From: an uncultured Latescibacterota bacterium
GTDB lineage: Bacteria; Latescibacterota; UBA2968; UBA8231
Direction of reading: 5' to 3'
NCBI GenBank assembly: GCA_958295495.1
Contig: OY282352.1
Coordinates: forward strand, 4,156,548 to 4,220,547
DNA length: 64,000 nucleotides
The notes under the pieces are model-generated. The model ran no database searches and had not been told where the DNA came from. It saw nothing but the letters and a program-made list of their open reading frames with translations. The translations under genes were made by a program, and so were the position numbers. Positions 1 to 8,817 of the stretch are shown piece after piece (the first letter of the stretch is position 1; every line of letters starts with the position of its first letter).

Positions 1-1244
1 CCGCAGTCGCCGAAATCGTCGCAGGAGAGCGTGCCGATCAGGCCCTGCAAGCCGGTCGTCGCGCTCAGTTGTTGGCGTAGCGCGGCGCGGTCCACCAATA
101 GCTTCCCGTCCTCGGCCACGGCCACAGCCTCGATGGAGTGCAACAGCAGCGTTGTCGCGTCGTAGGCATGGCCCCAGTACGGCGAGGTTGGAGACGCTCC
201 GTATGTGGCTTCATAGGCGGCGAGCACTTCGTCTGCGGTCTTGCCAGTGACCCCATTGAAGTTCGCGCCGAGATCCGTCTCCGGTCCGGCGAAGTATATG
301 CCCTCCGACTGGGGGGTGTCGAGGAACTCGGACACGAGCAGAGCCGCGCCCGTGATGAGTGTGGCGTCTTCTAATCCCTCGAACGCTCGCGCCTGCTGGG
401 CGAAGGACGAGCCTTCCACCTCAAAGAGCGGGAAGAAGATACCGTCTGGACCGGCGGCGGCAATTTCTGCGAGGACATCCGCCATGTCCGCGTCGCCTTT
501 CTGAATTTGGGTGATGGCCGCGACTTGGCCGCCGAGGGCGCGGAACGCATCGCCAAACGCGCTGACGAGGGCTGTGGTGTACGGGTCGCCGTCATCGACG
601 GTCGCCATGCGCCGTAGCCCCAGTTCACGGTACGCAAAGTCGGCGAGTGCCCGCGCCTGATAGAGATCGTTGTTAGAAACGCGGAAATACCCGGGGTGGT
701 AGTCGGGGCCGGCGTTGCCGGCGAGGTCGGACGTGAGCCGAGGCGACGTGTTGGACGGCGCGATCATTGCCAAGCCTGCCGCGTTGAGCACCGATGAGGC
801 TGTCACAGCCGCGCCGGAGCAGGAGGTGCCAATCACGCCGATCACCTGCGGGTCGGCGATGATCTGCTCGGCGCCTGTGCGCCCCCCATCCGGCCCACAC
901 ATGCCATCTACTGGTTCGCCGAGTTCGATTGCGTAACCGCGAATGCTGCCGATGTCTCGCACGGCTAACTCAATGGCGTAGCGCGCCGTCACACCAAGCG
1001 ATGGCGCGATGGTGTGGGCGAGCAACGAACGGATCTGTACGGGCTGGCCGGCGCGGATCTCGACCACGCCGAGCGGGTGGCGCCGCGACTCAGCTAGCCC
1101 GGCGACGGGGGTGCGGGTCCAAGTCACGTTGCTGATTACGCGCTTGGCCGCGGCGGTCGGCTGGTTAGAGGAAACCGGATCGCGATCGGAGCACGCGCCT
1201 AGGGTCAAGGTGCAGGTGAGGAGAAAAAACAGAGCGAATTTCAT
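1..1244 (-). CDS. ABC solute-binding lipoprotein, copy A (3' end outside window)
   Basis: This is the periplasmic-binding component of a branched-chain amino acid (LivK-like, Peripla_BP_6) type transporter. It would capture a small ligand outside the membrane and deliver it to an ABC permease; no permease is visible here. It starts at an ATG read leftward from 1244 and runs off the window edge without a stop, so about 415 residues are visible. The start encodes the same lipoprotein signal as copy B, with lipobox L-G-A-C and lipid-attached Cys18. It is collinear with copy B at a constant offset of 1383 nt, with no net indel. Most differences are scattered, but several non-synonymous ones fall in what would be the ligand-binding lobes. 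The ligand cannot be told from sequence. Confidence 0.85.
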   Translation of the reverse strand, partial: MKFALFFLLTCTLTLGACSDRDPVSSNQPTAAAKRVISNVTWTRTPVAGLAESRRHPLGVVEIRAGQPVQIRSLLAHTIAPSLGVTARYAIELAVRDIGSIRGYAIELGEPVDGMCGPDGGRTGAEQIIADPQVIGVIGTSCSGAAVTASSVLNAAGLAMIAPSNTSPRLTSDLAGNAGPDYHPGYFRVSNNDLYQARALADFAYRELGLRRMATVDDGDPYTTALVSAFGDAFRALGGQVAAITQIQKGDADMADVLAEIAAAGPDGIFFPLFEVEGSSFAQQARAFEGLEDATLITGAALLVSEFLDTPQSEGIYFAGPETDLGANFNGVTGKTADEVLAAYEATYGASPTSPYWGHAYDATTLLLHSIEAVAVAEDGKLLVDRAALRQQLSATTGLQGLIGTLSCDDFGDC

Positions 1245-1295
1245 AGGGCCTCCTTTATAGAGTTAGGCAAATGCCTTGGTTAATGGTAGCGAGAC

Positions 1296-2627
1296 TCACG
1301 GCGCGAACCGATGGACCACCGGCAACTGGGCGAGTTCTGTAACGCCGGCGTCTGCGTGATGGTAGATGTTGATGAGCCCGGCGCCGCAGTCGCCGAAATC
1401 GTCGCAGGAGAGCGTGCCGATCAGGCCCTTAAAGCCGGTCGTCGCGCTCAGTTGTTGGCGTAGCGCGGCGCGGTCCACCAATAGCTTCCCGTCCTCGGCC
1501 ACGGCCACAGCCTCGATGGCGTGCAACAGCAGCGTTGTCGCGTCGTAGGCATGGGCCCAGAACGTCGAGGCTGGAGACGCTCCGCGTGTGGCTTCATAGG
1601 CGGCGAGCACTTCGTCTGCGGTCTTGCCGGTGACCCCATTGAAGTTCGCGCCGTGATTTGTCTCCGGCCCGGCGAAGTAAATGCCTTCTGAGTGCGGCTG
1701 GCTGATAAACCCCAGGGCCAGCAGGGATTCGCCCGTGATGAGTGTGGCGTCTTCTAATCCCTCAAACTCCCGCACCTGCTGGGCGAAGGGCGAGCCTTCC
1801 ACCTCGAAGAGCGGGAAGAAGATACCGTCTGGACCGGCAGCCGCAATTTCTGCGAGGACATCCGTCATGTCCGCGTCGCCTTTCTGGATCTGGGTGATGG
1901 CCGCGACTTGGCCGCCGAGGGCGCGGAACGCATTGCCAAACGCGCTGACGAGGGCTGTGGTGTACGGGTCGCCGTCATCGACGGTCGCCATGCGCCGCAG
2001 CCCCAGTTCGCGGTACGCAAAGTCGGCGACTGCCCGCCCCTTGTAGAGATCGTTGTTAGAAACGCGGAAATACCCGGGGTGGTAGTCGGGACCGGCGTTG
2101 CCGGCGAGGTCGGACGTGAGCCGAGGCGACGTGTTGGATGGCGAGATCAGTGCCAAGCCTGCCGCGCTGAACACCGGTGAGGCTGCCACAGCCGCGCCGG
2201 AGCAGGACGTGCCAATCACGCCGATTACCTGTGGGTCGGCAATGATCTGCTCGGCGCCTGTGCGCCCCCCATCCGGCCCACACATGCCATCTACCGGTTC
2301 GCCGAGTTCGATTGCGTAACCGCGAATGCTGCCGATGTCTCGCACGGCTAACTCAATGGCGTACCGCTGCGTCATGCCGGCTGATGACGCGATGGTGTGG
2401 GCGAGCAACGAACGGATCTGTACGGGCTGGCCGGCGCGGATCTCGACCACGCCGAGCGGGTGGCGCCGCGACTCAGCTAGCCCGGCGACGGGGGTGCGGG
2501 TCCAAGTCACGCTGCTGATTACGCGCTTGGCCGCGGCGGTCGGCTGGTTAGAGGAAACCGGATCGCGATCGGAGCACGCGCCTAGGGTCAAGGTGCAGGT
2601 GAGGAGAAAAAACAGAGCGAATTTCAT
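1296..2627 (-). CDS. ABC solute-binding lipoprotein, copy B (LivK-like)
   Basis: This 443-residue extracytoplasmic substrate-binding protein belongs to the branched-chain amino acid/amide type I periplasmic-binding family. Residues 1-18 form a lipoprotein signal peptide (basic K2, a hydrophobic core of F, L and T, lipobox LGAC with Cys18), so the mature protein should be membrane-anchored. The body carries family features such as IGTSCSGAA (about residues 135-143), the S-N-T-S-P-R segment, and a second lobe with VDDGDPYTT. The start is set by ATG 2627 with GGAGG-like sequence just upstream (ggaggcccc on the coding strand). It is complete, while copy A is cut by the window edge. No permease or ATPase gene adjoins it, so it may serve a transporter elsewhere or act as a sensor. 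Confidence 0.87.
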   Translation of the reverse strand: MKFALFFLLTCTLTLGACSDRDPVSSNQPTAAAKRVISSVTWTRTPVAGLAESRRHPLGVVEIRAGQPVQIRSLLAHTIASSAGMTQRYAIELAVRDIGSIRGYAIELGEPVDGMCGPDGGRTGAEQIIADPQVIGVIGTSCSGAAVAASPVFSAAGLALISPSNTSPRLTSDLAGNAGPDYHPGYFRVSNNDLYKGRAVADFAYRELGLRRMATVDDGDPYTTALVSAFGNAFRALGGQVAAITQIQKGDADMTDVLAEIAAAGPDGIFFPLFEVEGSPFAQQVREFEGLEDATLITGESLLALGFISQPHSEGIYFAGPETNHGANFNGVTGKTADEVLAAYEATRGASPASTFWAHAYDATTLLLHAIEAVAVAEDGKLLVDRAALRQQLSATTGFKGLIGTLSCDDFGDCGAGLINIYHHADAGVTELAQLPVVHRFAP

Positions 2628-2713
2628 GGGGCCTCCTTTATGGAGTTAGGCAAATGCCTTGGTTAATGGTAGCGAGATTCGCGGCGCGAACCGAGAAACC
2701 TCCGGCAATCATT

Positions 2714-4057
2714 TCACTTTGGATAGATGCCCAAAAATTCGCGGGCCGGATGGTGCGCCGCCGCGGGCGAGCGGGCATCGGGATCGTTGACTACTGCGGT
2801 AGCGGGCGGTACTACCGGGCGTCCGTGGGCTAGGGGATCGTCGGTGTTTTGCATCCATTGGTCGAGACGCTGGCGCAGCTTCTCTAGGCGATCTTGGCAA
2901 TTGGGGTCTGCGGCCAAGTTGTGGGTTTCGCGTGGATCGAAGACCAAGTCGTAGAGGCGTTCGCGTTCTAGGGTGCGTTGCCGCCAGCCTTGGTTGATGA
3001 AATAGTCTTTGGTCAGGCTGTCGTCGCAATTGGGCATGACTGGGTATTGGCGCTGGTCGAAGCGGCGGATGTACTTGAAGCGCGGTGTGCGGATGCAGCG
3101 CTGGGGTTCGTAGTAGGTGTGATAGTTGACTTCGGCGAAAATTTCGCGGCGGATTTCCCGCGTCTGGCCGCTTACCAGCGGCAGGAGCGAAGTTCCCTGC
3201 ACGTGATCGGGCAACGCGATCCCGGCTAGGGCGCAGACCGTTGGATAGATATCGACTTGGCTGACCAAGGCATCGACCACTTGGCCGCGGCTGAAGCCGC
3301 CCGGACCGCGCATAATGAGCATGACGCCAAGGCCGTGGTCGGTGAGATGGCACTTCATGGTGGGGAAGGCAATGCCGTGGTCCGTGGTGCAAATGACGAG
3401 GGTATTATCGGCCAAGCCGTTGTCTTGCAGGGCGGCAAAGACGCGGCCCATTTTGGCGTCGAGGGTGCGGGCCGCGTCGATGTATGCGGCCATGTCGCGG
3501 CGCGTCTCGGGGGTATCGGGGAAGGGCGCGGGGGGCCGCACATAGCGCGGGTCGGTGGGCTCCTCGCCTTGGGGCTGGGGCGCAAAACCGCGTCCTTGGC
3601 GGTGGGTTTCGCCAAAGCCCACGTCTAAATAAAAGGGCACTCGATGATCTTCGGCCAAAAAGGCGGCGGCCCGCTCCTCGGTTTTGCTAGCGGGGGCCTC
3701 CTCGGGCAACAGGCGGGTGAAGCCGCCGTGGTTGACGTCGGCTACCACGTGCTGGAAGCCGGCTAGGACCGCGGTGTAGCCGGCCTTTTGCAGGATATGG
3801 GTCAGCAGCCGTTCGGGGTAGGGCAAGGTCCAGCCGCGATTGACCAAGCCGGTCATGCCGCAGGAATGGGCCCACTGGCCGGTGAGCAAGCAGGCGCGGC
3901 TGGGCGAACAGGTGGGGTTGGCACAAAAGGCTCGGCGAAAGAGGACGCCTTCTTCGGCTAGCTGCTGGATATGCGGCGTGGGTATGGCGTGGCCGTAGGG
4001 CTGGACATAGCGGCCGGTGTCGTGCGAGTGGATATAGACGATATTGGGAACTGCCAT
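2714..4057 (-). CDS. Sulfatase (alkaline-phosphatase superfamily)
   Basis: A family S1 sulfatase of about 447 residues, predicted to hydrolyse a sulfate ester of a sugar or similar substrate. The formylglycine signature C-S-P-S-R is at residues 50-54 (NPTCSPSRACLLTG), and Cys50 must be converted to formylglycine by a maturase not seen here. Other metal or substrate residues visible are the N-terminal HSHDTGRY and the TTDHG motif in the middle. I chose ATG at 4057 because the protein then begins directly at the first beta strand (PNIVYIHSHD); an upstream in-frame TTG at 4090 would add 11 unconserved residues. There is no obvious signal peptide, so the location may be cytoplasmic. Its stop lies just beyond the duplicated binding-protein spacer. 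It is divergent from the dioxygenase gene at 4315. Confidence 0.9.
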   Translation of the reverse strand: MAVPNIVYIHSHDTGRYVQPYGHAIPTPHIQQLAEEGVLFRRAFCANPTCSPSRACLLTGQWAHSCGMTGLVNRGWTLPYPERLLTHILQKAGYTAVLAGFQHVVADVNHGGFTRLLPEEAPASKTEERAAAFLAEDHRVPFYLDVGFGETHRQGRGFAPQPQGEEPTDPRYVRPPAPFPDTPETRRDMAAYIDAARTLDAKMGRVFAALQDNGLADNTLVICTTDHGIAFPTMKCHLTDHGLGVMLIMRGPGGFSRGQVVDALVSQVDIYPTVCALAGIALPDHVQGTSLLPLVSGQTREIRREIFAEVNYHTYYEPQRCIRTPRFKYIRRFDQRQYPVMPNCDDSLTKDYFINQGWRQRTLERERLYDLVFDPRETHNLAADPNCQDRLEKLRQRLDQWMQNTDDPLAHGRPVVPPATAVVNDPDARSPAAAHHPAREFLGIYPK

Positions 4058-4314
4058 GGGAACCTGCCGTCGGTCGATGGTGCAGAGCAAAGGATGGCGC
4101 GAAAATGGCCCAGCGAATTTGACGCACGGCTGGACTCATGGGCGCTCGTCCGTGGAGTATGACCTCACCCTCTTAATGAAATAGATACCGTCGTCAGACG
4201 GCAACTGCCCGGGGCGCAGACATTGACAGACTAAAGCAGCCAAACGTAGCTTAGAGCCCGCAAACAGGGATTAACTAACTTTTCCACTCGTCACGGTCGA
4301 AAGGTAGAATAGAA

Positions 4315-5493
4315 ATGACTACCGATCAATCTCCGGCGGCAGAGACTTACCGCGCCACGGCCTTTGCCGACTCCGCGCCCGAACTCGCCGCTTCTGGGGC
4401 CACACCCGAGCGGTTGGCCCACTTGCGGGAGCATGGTTTCGTCATCATCACCGACTTTGTCGATAACCCGTGGATTCCCATTCTCCGCGAGGCCGGCCGC
4501 CGCGTCACCCAAGCGTGCGCGCCCGAGCACGGCTACAGCAAGATCGACTGCTCAAAGGGCTACGTGCATCGCGCGGGCGGGAATGAGCCGTGGGCGATCC
4601 GGGGCCTCGTCCATCCCGCCTTTGGGGAGCCTTGCTTTGCCGAGTTCCACGGCTCGGACGACTTCCTCCGCTTCGTCGCCTCTTGGTGCGACGGGCTTGG
4701 TCCTGAAGATATGGTGATGAGCGGTCTGCTGCTGTGGTGCAATCCCCGGCGGCACGAGAATGGGCCCAGTTGGCACCGAGACGTGACGTGGTGGGGCGCC
4801 GGCAAGCCCTATTTTTCGCAGCGGGACGACCGGGGGGAAGGCCCGGAGGATTATTCCGAGGAAGTCGAAAAAGTCCGCTGGGCAGAAATCCGCGCCAACA
4901 ACGCCAAGGCACTCACTGAGCGGAATGGCGTGAGCATGTTCTTGGCGCTGGTTGACGACGAGTGCCACGAACTCATACCCGGCAGCCACGAGCGCTGGCG
5001 CACGCCGTTTGAACACGATGTCCTGCTGCCGCAAGCGATGAAGGACCAAGGGGTACCGCACACCCCTAGTTGGAACAGGGTGGACCCGTTGCCAGGCCAA
5101 GTTTCGATCCGGCTCAAGCCCGGGGAAGCACTCATCCGCAATGGGGCCACGATCCACACCGGGCACACCGTCCCCGAGCGCGAGCGCAACACTTTGTCCA
5201 TTGGCTGGTCAAAGTGGTCTGGCCCGTTTGCCGGAGAGCCGGCAGTGGCCGATGCGCGCAATGCGTGGCAACTCGATCCTGCCGTGCAAGAGGCTTTGCC
5301 TTACGAGTGGATGAAGACCGCGTGGGGCCGTTGGGCCGAAACCCAAAAGCTGGGGGATACGCTCGAGGACCGCTACGCCGGGTTTGATATCCAACGCATC
5401 AAAGCGGGGGAGGTCGTGGGTTGGCGCAGCGAACTGGAGCGCCAAGCGGCTGCCGCTGGCGCAGCGTGGGAGCGGTTTCAAACCGTGGCGTGA
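4315..5493 (+). CDS. Phytanoyl-CoA dioxygenase (PhyH) family oxygenase
   Basis: This 392-residue Fe(II)/2-oxoglutarate-dependent dioxygenase of the PhyH family probably hydroxylates a small organic acid or natural-product-like substrate; the substrate cannot be inferred. The metal-binding HxD is clear as His154-Arg-Asp156 (PSWHRDVTWW). The distal histidine lies in ATIHTGHTVPERERN, at His281 or His284, followed by an arginine suited to bind 2-oxoglutarate. The family's double-stranded beta-helix fold is consistent with the length. The ATG at 4315 is preceded by a weak AAAGG-like site. It is convergent with another PhyH gene, whose stop lies 22 nt downstream. Confidence 0.85.
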   Translation: MTTDQSPAAETYRATAFADSAPELAASGATPERLAHLREHGFVIITDFVDNPWIPILREAGRRVTQACAPEHGYSKIDCSKGYVHRAGGNEPWAIRGLVHPAFGEPCFAEFHGSDDFLRFVASWCDGLGPEDMVMSGLLLWCNPRRHENGPSWHRDVTWWGAGKPYFSQRDDRGEGPEDYSEEVEKVRWAEIRANNAKALTERNGVSMFLALVDDECHELIPGSHERWRTPFEHDVLLPQAMKDQGVPHTPSWNRVDPLPGQVSIRLKPGEALIRNGATIHTGHTVPERERNTLSIGWSKWSGPFAGEPAVADARNAWQLDPAVQEALPYEWMKTAWGRWAETQKLGDTLEDRYAGFDIQRIKAGEVVGWRSELERQAAAAGAAWERFQTVA

Positions 5494-5515
5494 AGTGCGA
5501 TCCGACTCGCCTAGG

Positions 5516-6355
5516 TCACTGCGAATCGTCCGCCTCTTTTTTAGCTAGCGCCGCCTTGCGCTCGACAAATGCCTGCGGTGGGGGACTCAAGATCGTGCGC
5601 TTGCGCTCATCTACTCCTTGCCAGGGGTCGGCGTCCGTTGGGCTGAAGAAATTATTCGGGCCAGAATAGGCCTCCCCTCGCTCCGTGTATTTGTAAAAGA
5701 GCGTAGTCCGCGTGCTCGGCACTGTCCACGGCAGCGTGACGTGGCACAGGGCCTCGGTGAAGATAATGGCACTGCCGGCCTGGGCTGGTACGCGGGTGAC
5801 CATCGGATGTACGCCCTTGGACAAATCGACCCACGCTTCTGGGACGGGGTAATGCCCCTTGTGCGATCCCGCCAAACAGCCAAACCCACCCCCGTTGCAA
5901 ACGGTATCCTCCAGCTCATACGCCACGGTGACCAGACCATTGGAGAAAGTTCCGCTTGCGGGATCGCGCACGAAGTAATGCGTGCCTAGCTCATGCGGCC
6001 TATTGGGCTCTAGCAAGCGTCCGTTGCCGCCGTGGATGGTCCCTCCGGCGAGATTTTTGTTGAAGGTGCCGTGCGTATGCACGTTGATATGGTCAATGCG
6101 AAAGGGGGGGAGCCCTCCGGCCCGTTTGCTACCGTAGATCTCGGCTAGGATTTCAGAAATCACCGGAACGTCCAGTAAATCGACGAAAGCTTGCGACCAG
6201 AAGCCGCCTCGGTCGGCGTGCTGCGAGTGGAGTTCCGGGCCCTTTGCATCGACGGTGGCCTTGAGAGCTGCAACCTGTTCGGGGGTAATCGCATCCTCTA
6301 CCGTGAGGAAGCCCCACGTGTCAAAAGCGAAGCGCTGTTCTTCATCCATATTCAA
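5516..6355 (-). CDS. Phytanoyl-CoA dioxygenase (PhyH) family protein, divergent
   Basis: A 279-residue protein whose N-terminus (F-x-x-x-G-F-L-T-V-x-x-A-I-T-P-E-Q) and overall layout are those of bacterial PhyH-like dioxygenases. It is not a close paralogue of the gene at 4315. Conserved-looking blocks are HINVHTHG, GGTIHGGNG, LAGSHKGHYP (a typical PhyH G-S-H element) and the C-terminal HVTLPWTVPSTRTTLFYKY, with a histidine and an arginine placed as metal and 2-oxoglutarate ligands. I cannot point to a clean HxD motif, so catalysis is less certain than for its neighbour. Start ATG at 6355, with a second in-frame ATG six nt downstream. It is convergent with the other PhyH gene. Confidence 0.75.
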   Translation of the reverse strand: MNMDEEQRFAFDTWGFLTVEDAITPEQVAALKATVDAKGPELHSQHADRGGFWSQAFVDLLDVPVISEILAEIYGSKRAGGLPPFRIDHINVHTHGTFNKNLAGGTIHGGNGRLLEPNRPHELGTHYFVRDPASGTFSNGLVTVAYELEDTVCNGGGFGCLAGSHKGHYPVPEAWVDLSKGVHPMVTRVPAQAGSAIIFTEALCHVTLPWTVPSTRTTLFYKYTERGEAYSGPNNFFSPTDADPWQGVDERKRTILSPPPQAFVERKAALAKKEADDSQ

Positions 6356-6839
6356 TCGAACCCTTCAGTACGCGATGGCGATGGTTTTCAGGAGCTGGTC
6401 GGCGTGAATGATCTTTGCAGGATGTACTCATGTAGTAGGATATATAGAAAGAAAGGGGGAAGATCAACCGCTACTGTATGTCCGCACATTGAGTTCGGGC
6501 GACCACCACGCAGCCGTACTGATAGTGACCGGAATGAACTTGTGGCATACGGGAGAGGCGACTTCGGCCTTGTGGCCGGTAGGCGTGAGCTTGTCGGTGT
6601 AAGGTAAAGATGTCGTTGGTGCTGTAGATGTGCTTTCGTTTGGAAATGGGCTGAGAATATACGGAGGGGCTAGCGGGTGGCTCAAGGTAGGCGGATGCCA
6701 CCGCGCTCAGCCTACTTTTCAGGAGCGATGCGGTTCGTTAATATGTCCGTCCCGTCGCAGTTGCGATCAATAGAGACCAAGCCGAATACAGCGCACCCAG
6801 TGGAGGGGCGCTGTCGGCAGTGCCGAAAAGGAAAACGCG
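6356..6839. other. Gene-free stretch between divergent genes
   Basis: 484 nt between the divergent PhyH and M24 peptidase genes. Short open frames exist on both strands, but none has a recognisable product, a good ribosome-binding site, or the codon pattern of the neighbours. It should contain the promoters of both flanking genes. I see no tRNA, no strong hairpin terminator and no repeat. Confidence 0.5.
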
Positions 6840-7976
6840 ATGCTGACCAAAGAAGGATGCCGCACGCGGCAGCAACGCCTGTGTGCGCGGCTGGCCGAAC
6901 TCGACATCGACGCGGCCGTAATCAATCACCCAAAGGAAATCTACTATTTCACCGGGATCATCATCCCCGAGGAGTTTCCCGGCCCGCCGGCGCTTTTCTG
7001 GCTGGGGGCCGATGGGCACTCCTTGCTAATCGCGCATACCGACGCAGGCGAGCCGTGCGCCGACGAGTGTTTCACCTTTTCCTTCAACGTCGGCGGCACG
7101 GTCACGCCCGACCTGCGCGAGGTGATAAGTGGCCTAATCGTCGATGTGCTGCGCGACAAAAAGCCGACGGCTAGCCGCTTGGGTTGGCAGAGCGAGTTTT
7201 TGCCGCGGCGCTTGGGACTGGCGGTTGAGGAAGGGCTGGGCAAAACGCCCATATATGTCGCGGTTGATGCGCTGCTCGCCGACATGCAGGAGGTCAAGGA
7301 CCCCGACGAAATCGAGTTGCTGCGCAAGGCCGTGCAGGTCGATCTGGCCGCATACTCCGCGGCGGAAGCGGCGATTGCGCCAGGCGTCAACGAGCTAGCA
7401 GTGCTAGCGGCGGCGCAGCGAGCGGCGCATCTTGCAGCGGGCGAGAAGGTTTTCCACGACGGAGACTACCAGTGCGGCGAGATGGGCGGTTTTGCGCGCA
7501 ATCGCCCGATTGAGGCCGGGGAAATCTACGTCATCGATGCTTGGTCGGTGTACCGCGGCTATTGGGCCGACTTGTGCCGCAGCTTTGCGGTGGGCGAGCC
7601 GACCGAGGTGCAGCATTCCGTGTTCGAGCACCTCAAGGGCTTTCACGACCGCGTCGGCGACTATTTGCAACCGGGCAAGGACGGCCGCGAGTGCGCGGTG
7701 GCCATGGACGCCTATATCCGCGAGCATCCCAAGTTGGCCGATGTCGGCTTGATCCACCACGCCGGGCACAACATCGGCTTACGGGCGCACCAGATGCCCG
7801 ATCTCAACGAGGAACGCGGCGGCACCTTGCGCGTGGGCAATGTGGTCTCGGTCGAGCCGGGGGCCTATATCCCAGAGGCGCGGGCCGGGGTGCGGTTGGA
7901 AAACATGTACCTGATTACCGAGGACGGCTTGGAAAACTTGTCGCCGTATCCAATGGAATTGGGGGCGCACTGTTGA
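6840..7976 (+). CDS. M24 family metallopeptidase (Xaa-Pro aminopeptidase/creatinase-like)
   Basis: A 378-residue pita-bread-fold enzyme. The N-terminal creatinase-like domain spans about residues 10-150 and the C-terminal M24 catalytic domain 155-378. The five dimetal ligands of the family are recognisable in order: Asp in YVIDAWS, Asp in WADLCRSF, His in LIHHAGHNIGLR, Glu in VSVEPGAY and Glu in VRLENMYLITEDG. It would remove an N-terminal residue before proline, or act as a creatinase-type C-N hydrolase; the two cannot be separated by sight. The ATG at 6840 follows a purine-rich AAAAGGAAAA stretch. Its stop overlaps the next gene's start, so the two are probably translated together. Confidence 0.88.
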   Translation: MLTKEGCRTRQQRLCARLAELDIDAAVINHPKEIYYFTGIIIPEEFPGPPALFWLGADGHSLLIAHTDAGEPCADECFTFSFNVGGTVTPDLREVISGLIVDVLRDKKPTASRLGWQSEFLPRRLGLAVEEGLGKTPIYVAVDALLADMQEVKDPDEIELLRKAVQVDLAAYSAAEAAIAPGVNELAVLAAAQRAAHLAAGEKVFHDGDYQCGEMGGFARNRPIEAGEIYVIDAWSVYRGYWADLCRSFAVGEPTEVQHSVFEHLKGFHDRVGDYLQPGKDGRECAVAMDAYIREHPKLADVGLIHHAGHNIGLRAHQMPDLNEERGGTLRVGNVVSVEPGAYIPEARAGVRLENMYLITEDGLENLSPYPMELGAHC

Positions 7977-8800
7977 GCGAGGTGCTCGAATTTGCCGAAG
8001 ACCTCGCCCGGCGCGCTGGTGTGCTGATCGCCAAAGCACGGGCGGACCAAGCACTGGACCTGAGCTACAAGGAAGGGATTGAGTTGTTGACGTCGGCCGA
8101 TTTGCAAGCCGACCAACTCATCCGCGGCGAGATCGAAAAGACCTTTCCCGAACACGGCATTCTCTCCGAAGAATCCTCGCCCGCCATTGCGGATCCCGCA
8201 CGGCTGCGTGGCCCCTTGTGGGTCATTGACCCGATTGACGGCACCGTCAACTACGCCTATAACCAGCACCAAGTAGCTGTGTCAATCGCCTTTGCCGAAG
8301 GCGGCCAAGTGCAGGTCGGGGTGGTGCGCTGCCCGTTTGTAGAAGAGACCTTTACCGCCCGGCGCGGTGCGGGTGCTTGGCTCAACGGCCGCGCCATCCG
8401 GGCCAGTGAATGCAGCCAGCTATCCCGCGCTCTGATTGGCACGGGCTTTCCCTACGCCGCCGAGGCCAGAGTGGCGGTGGTGGAGCGCTTGCGCCTCGTC
8501 CTCGGACACTGCCGCGACATCCGCCGCGTAGGCTCGGCCGCAATTGATCTCTGCTGGGTGGCAATGGGTCGGCTCGACGGCTTTTACGAGACGCTCAAGC
8601 CTTGGGACTTGGCCGCGGCCGCACTGATTGCGCGGGAAGCGGGGGCTTGCGTCGGGCACTTACAGCCCGTGGAGGGCGAGCTGCCGGAAGAGTTGGACGG
8701 CCGCGACTTGGTCGCGGCTGCGCCGGGAATCTACGAACGATTGGTCGCGCTTTTGCGTAGCCCCCATCGTAGGGTGCCCCTTGTGGACGCCCCTACATAG
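7973..8800 (+). CDS. Inositol monophosphatase family protein
   Basis: About 275 residues of the Mg-dependent inositol monophosphatase/3'-phosphoadenosine phosphatase superfamily. Hallmarks are EESSP (first metal glutamate), the DPIDGTVNY motif and the C-terminal WDLAAAALIAREAG. Likely role is dephosphorylation of an inositol- or sugar-phosphate or of PAP; the substrate is not determined. The TTG start at 7973 overlaps the TGA of the M24 gene by 3 nt and has a GGGG run upstream. The frame extends further 5' inside the M24 gene, but the protein similarity begins here. The last codons coincide with a GTAGGG...CCCTAC inverted repeat (8769-8796), so the extreme C-terminus may be non-native. Next gene is 17 nt downstream. 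Confidence 0.85.
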   Translation: MSEVLEFAEDLARRAGVLIAKARADQALDLSYKEGIELLTSADLQADQLIRGEIEKTFPEHGILSEESSPAIADPARLRGPLWVIDPIDGTVNYAYNQHQVAVSIAFAEGGQVQVGVVRCPFVEETFTARRGAGAWLNGRAIRASECSQLSRALIGTGFPYAAEARVAVVERLRLVLGHCRDIRRVGSAAIDLCWVAMGRLDGFYETLKPWDLAAAALIAREAGACVGHLQPVEGELPEELDGRDLVAAAPGIYERLVALLRSPHRRVPLVDAPT

Positions 8801-8817
8801 ATTAGGAGATACAACCC

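Larger units (their letters stand above)
1..2708. repeat. Tandem duplication, 1383-nt period, of binding-protein gene plus spacer
   Basis: Sequence 1-1325 matches 1384-2708 at a fixed offset of 1383 nt, including the 50-nt intergenic spacer and ribosome-binding region. Beyond the start of copy B (2628-2708) the match continues into sequence that in copy A's upstream region is the 3' end of copy B. The last codons of a former third copy therefore survive at about 2680-2708, with the stop codon lost (tga to cga) and RFAP read through to R-I. This is the footprint expected of unequal recombination in a longer array. Confidence 0.85.

Noticed and set aside
6464..6701. Two short minus-strand frames (73 and 76 codons) upstream of the M24 gene
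   Set aside because: No family, Ser/Thr/Pro-rich chance composition, no ribosome-binding sites.
7541..7972. Extension of the inositol-phosphatase frame into the M24 gene
   Set aside because: The extra 144 codons are out-of-frame M24 coding sequence; the phosphatase fold begins at 7973.
8769..8796. GTAGGG...CCCTAC inverted repeat as a terminator
   Set aside because: The stem is imperfect and lies inside the end of the phosphatase gene directly before the dehydratase ribosome-binding site; a dispersed repeat seems more likely than a terminator.
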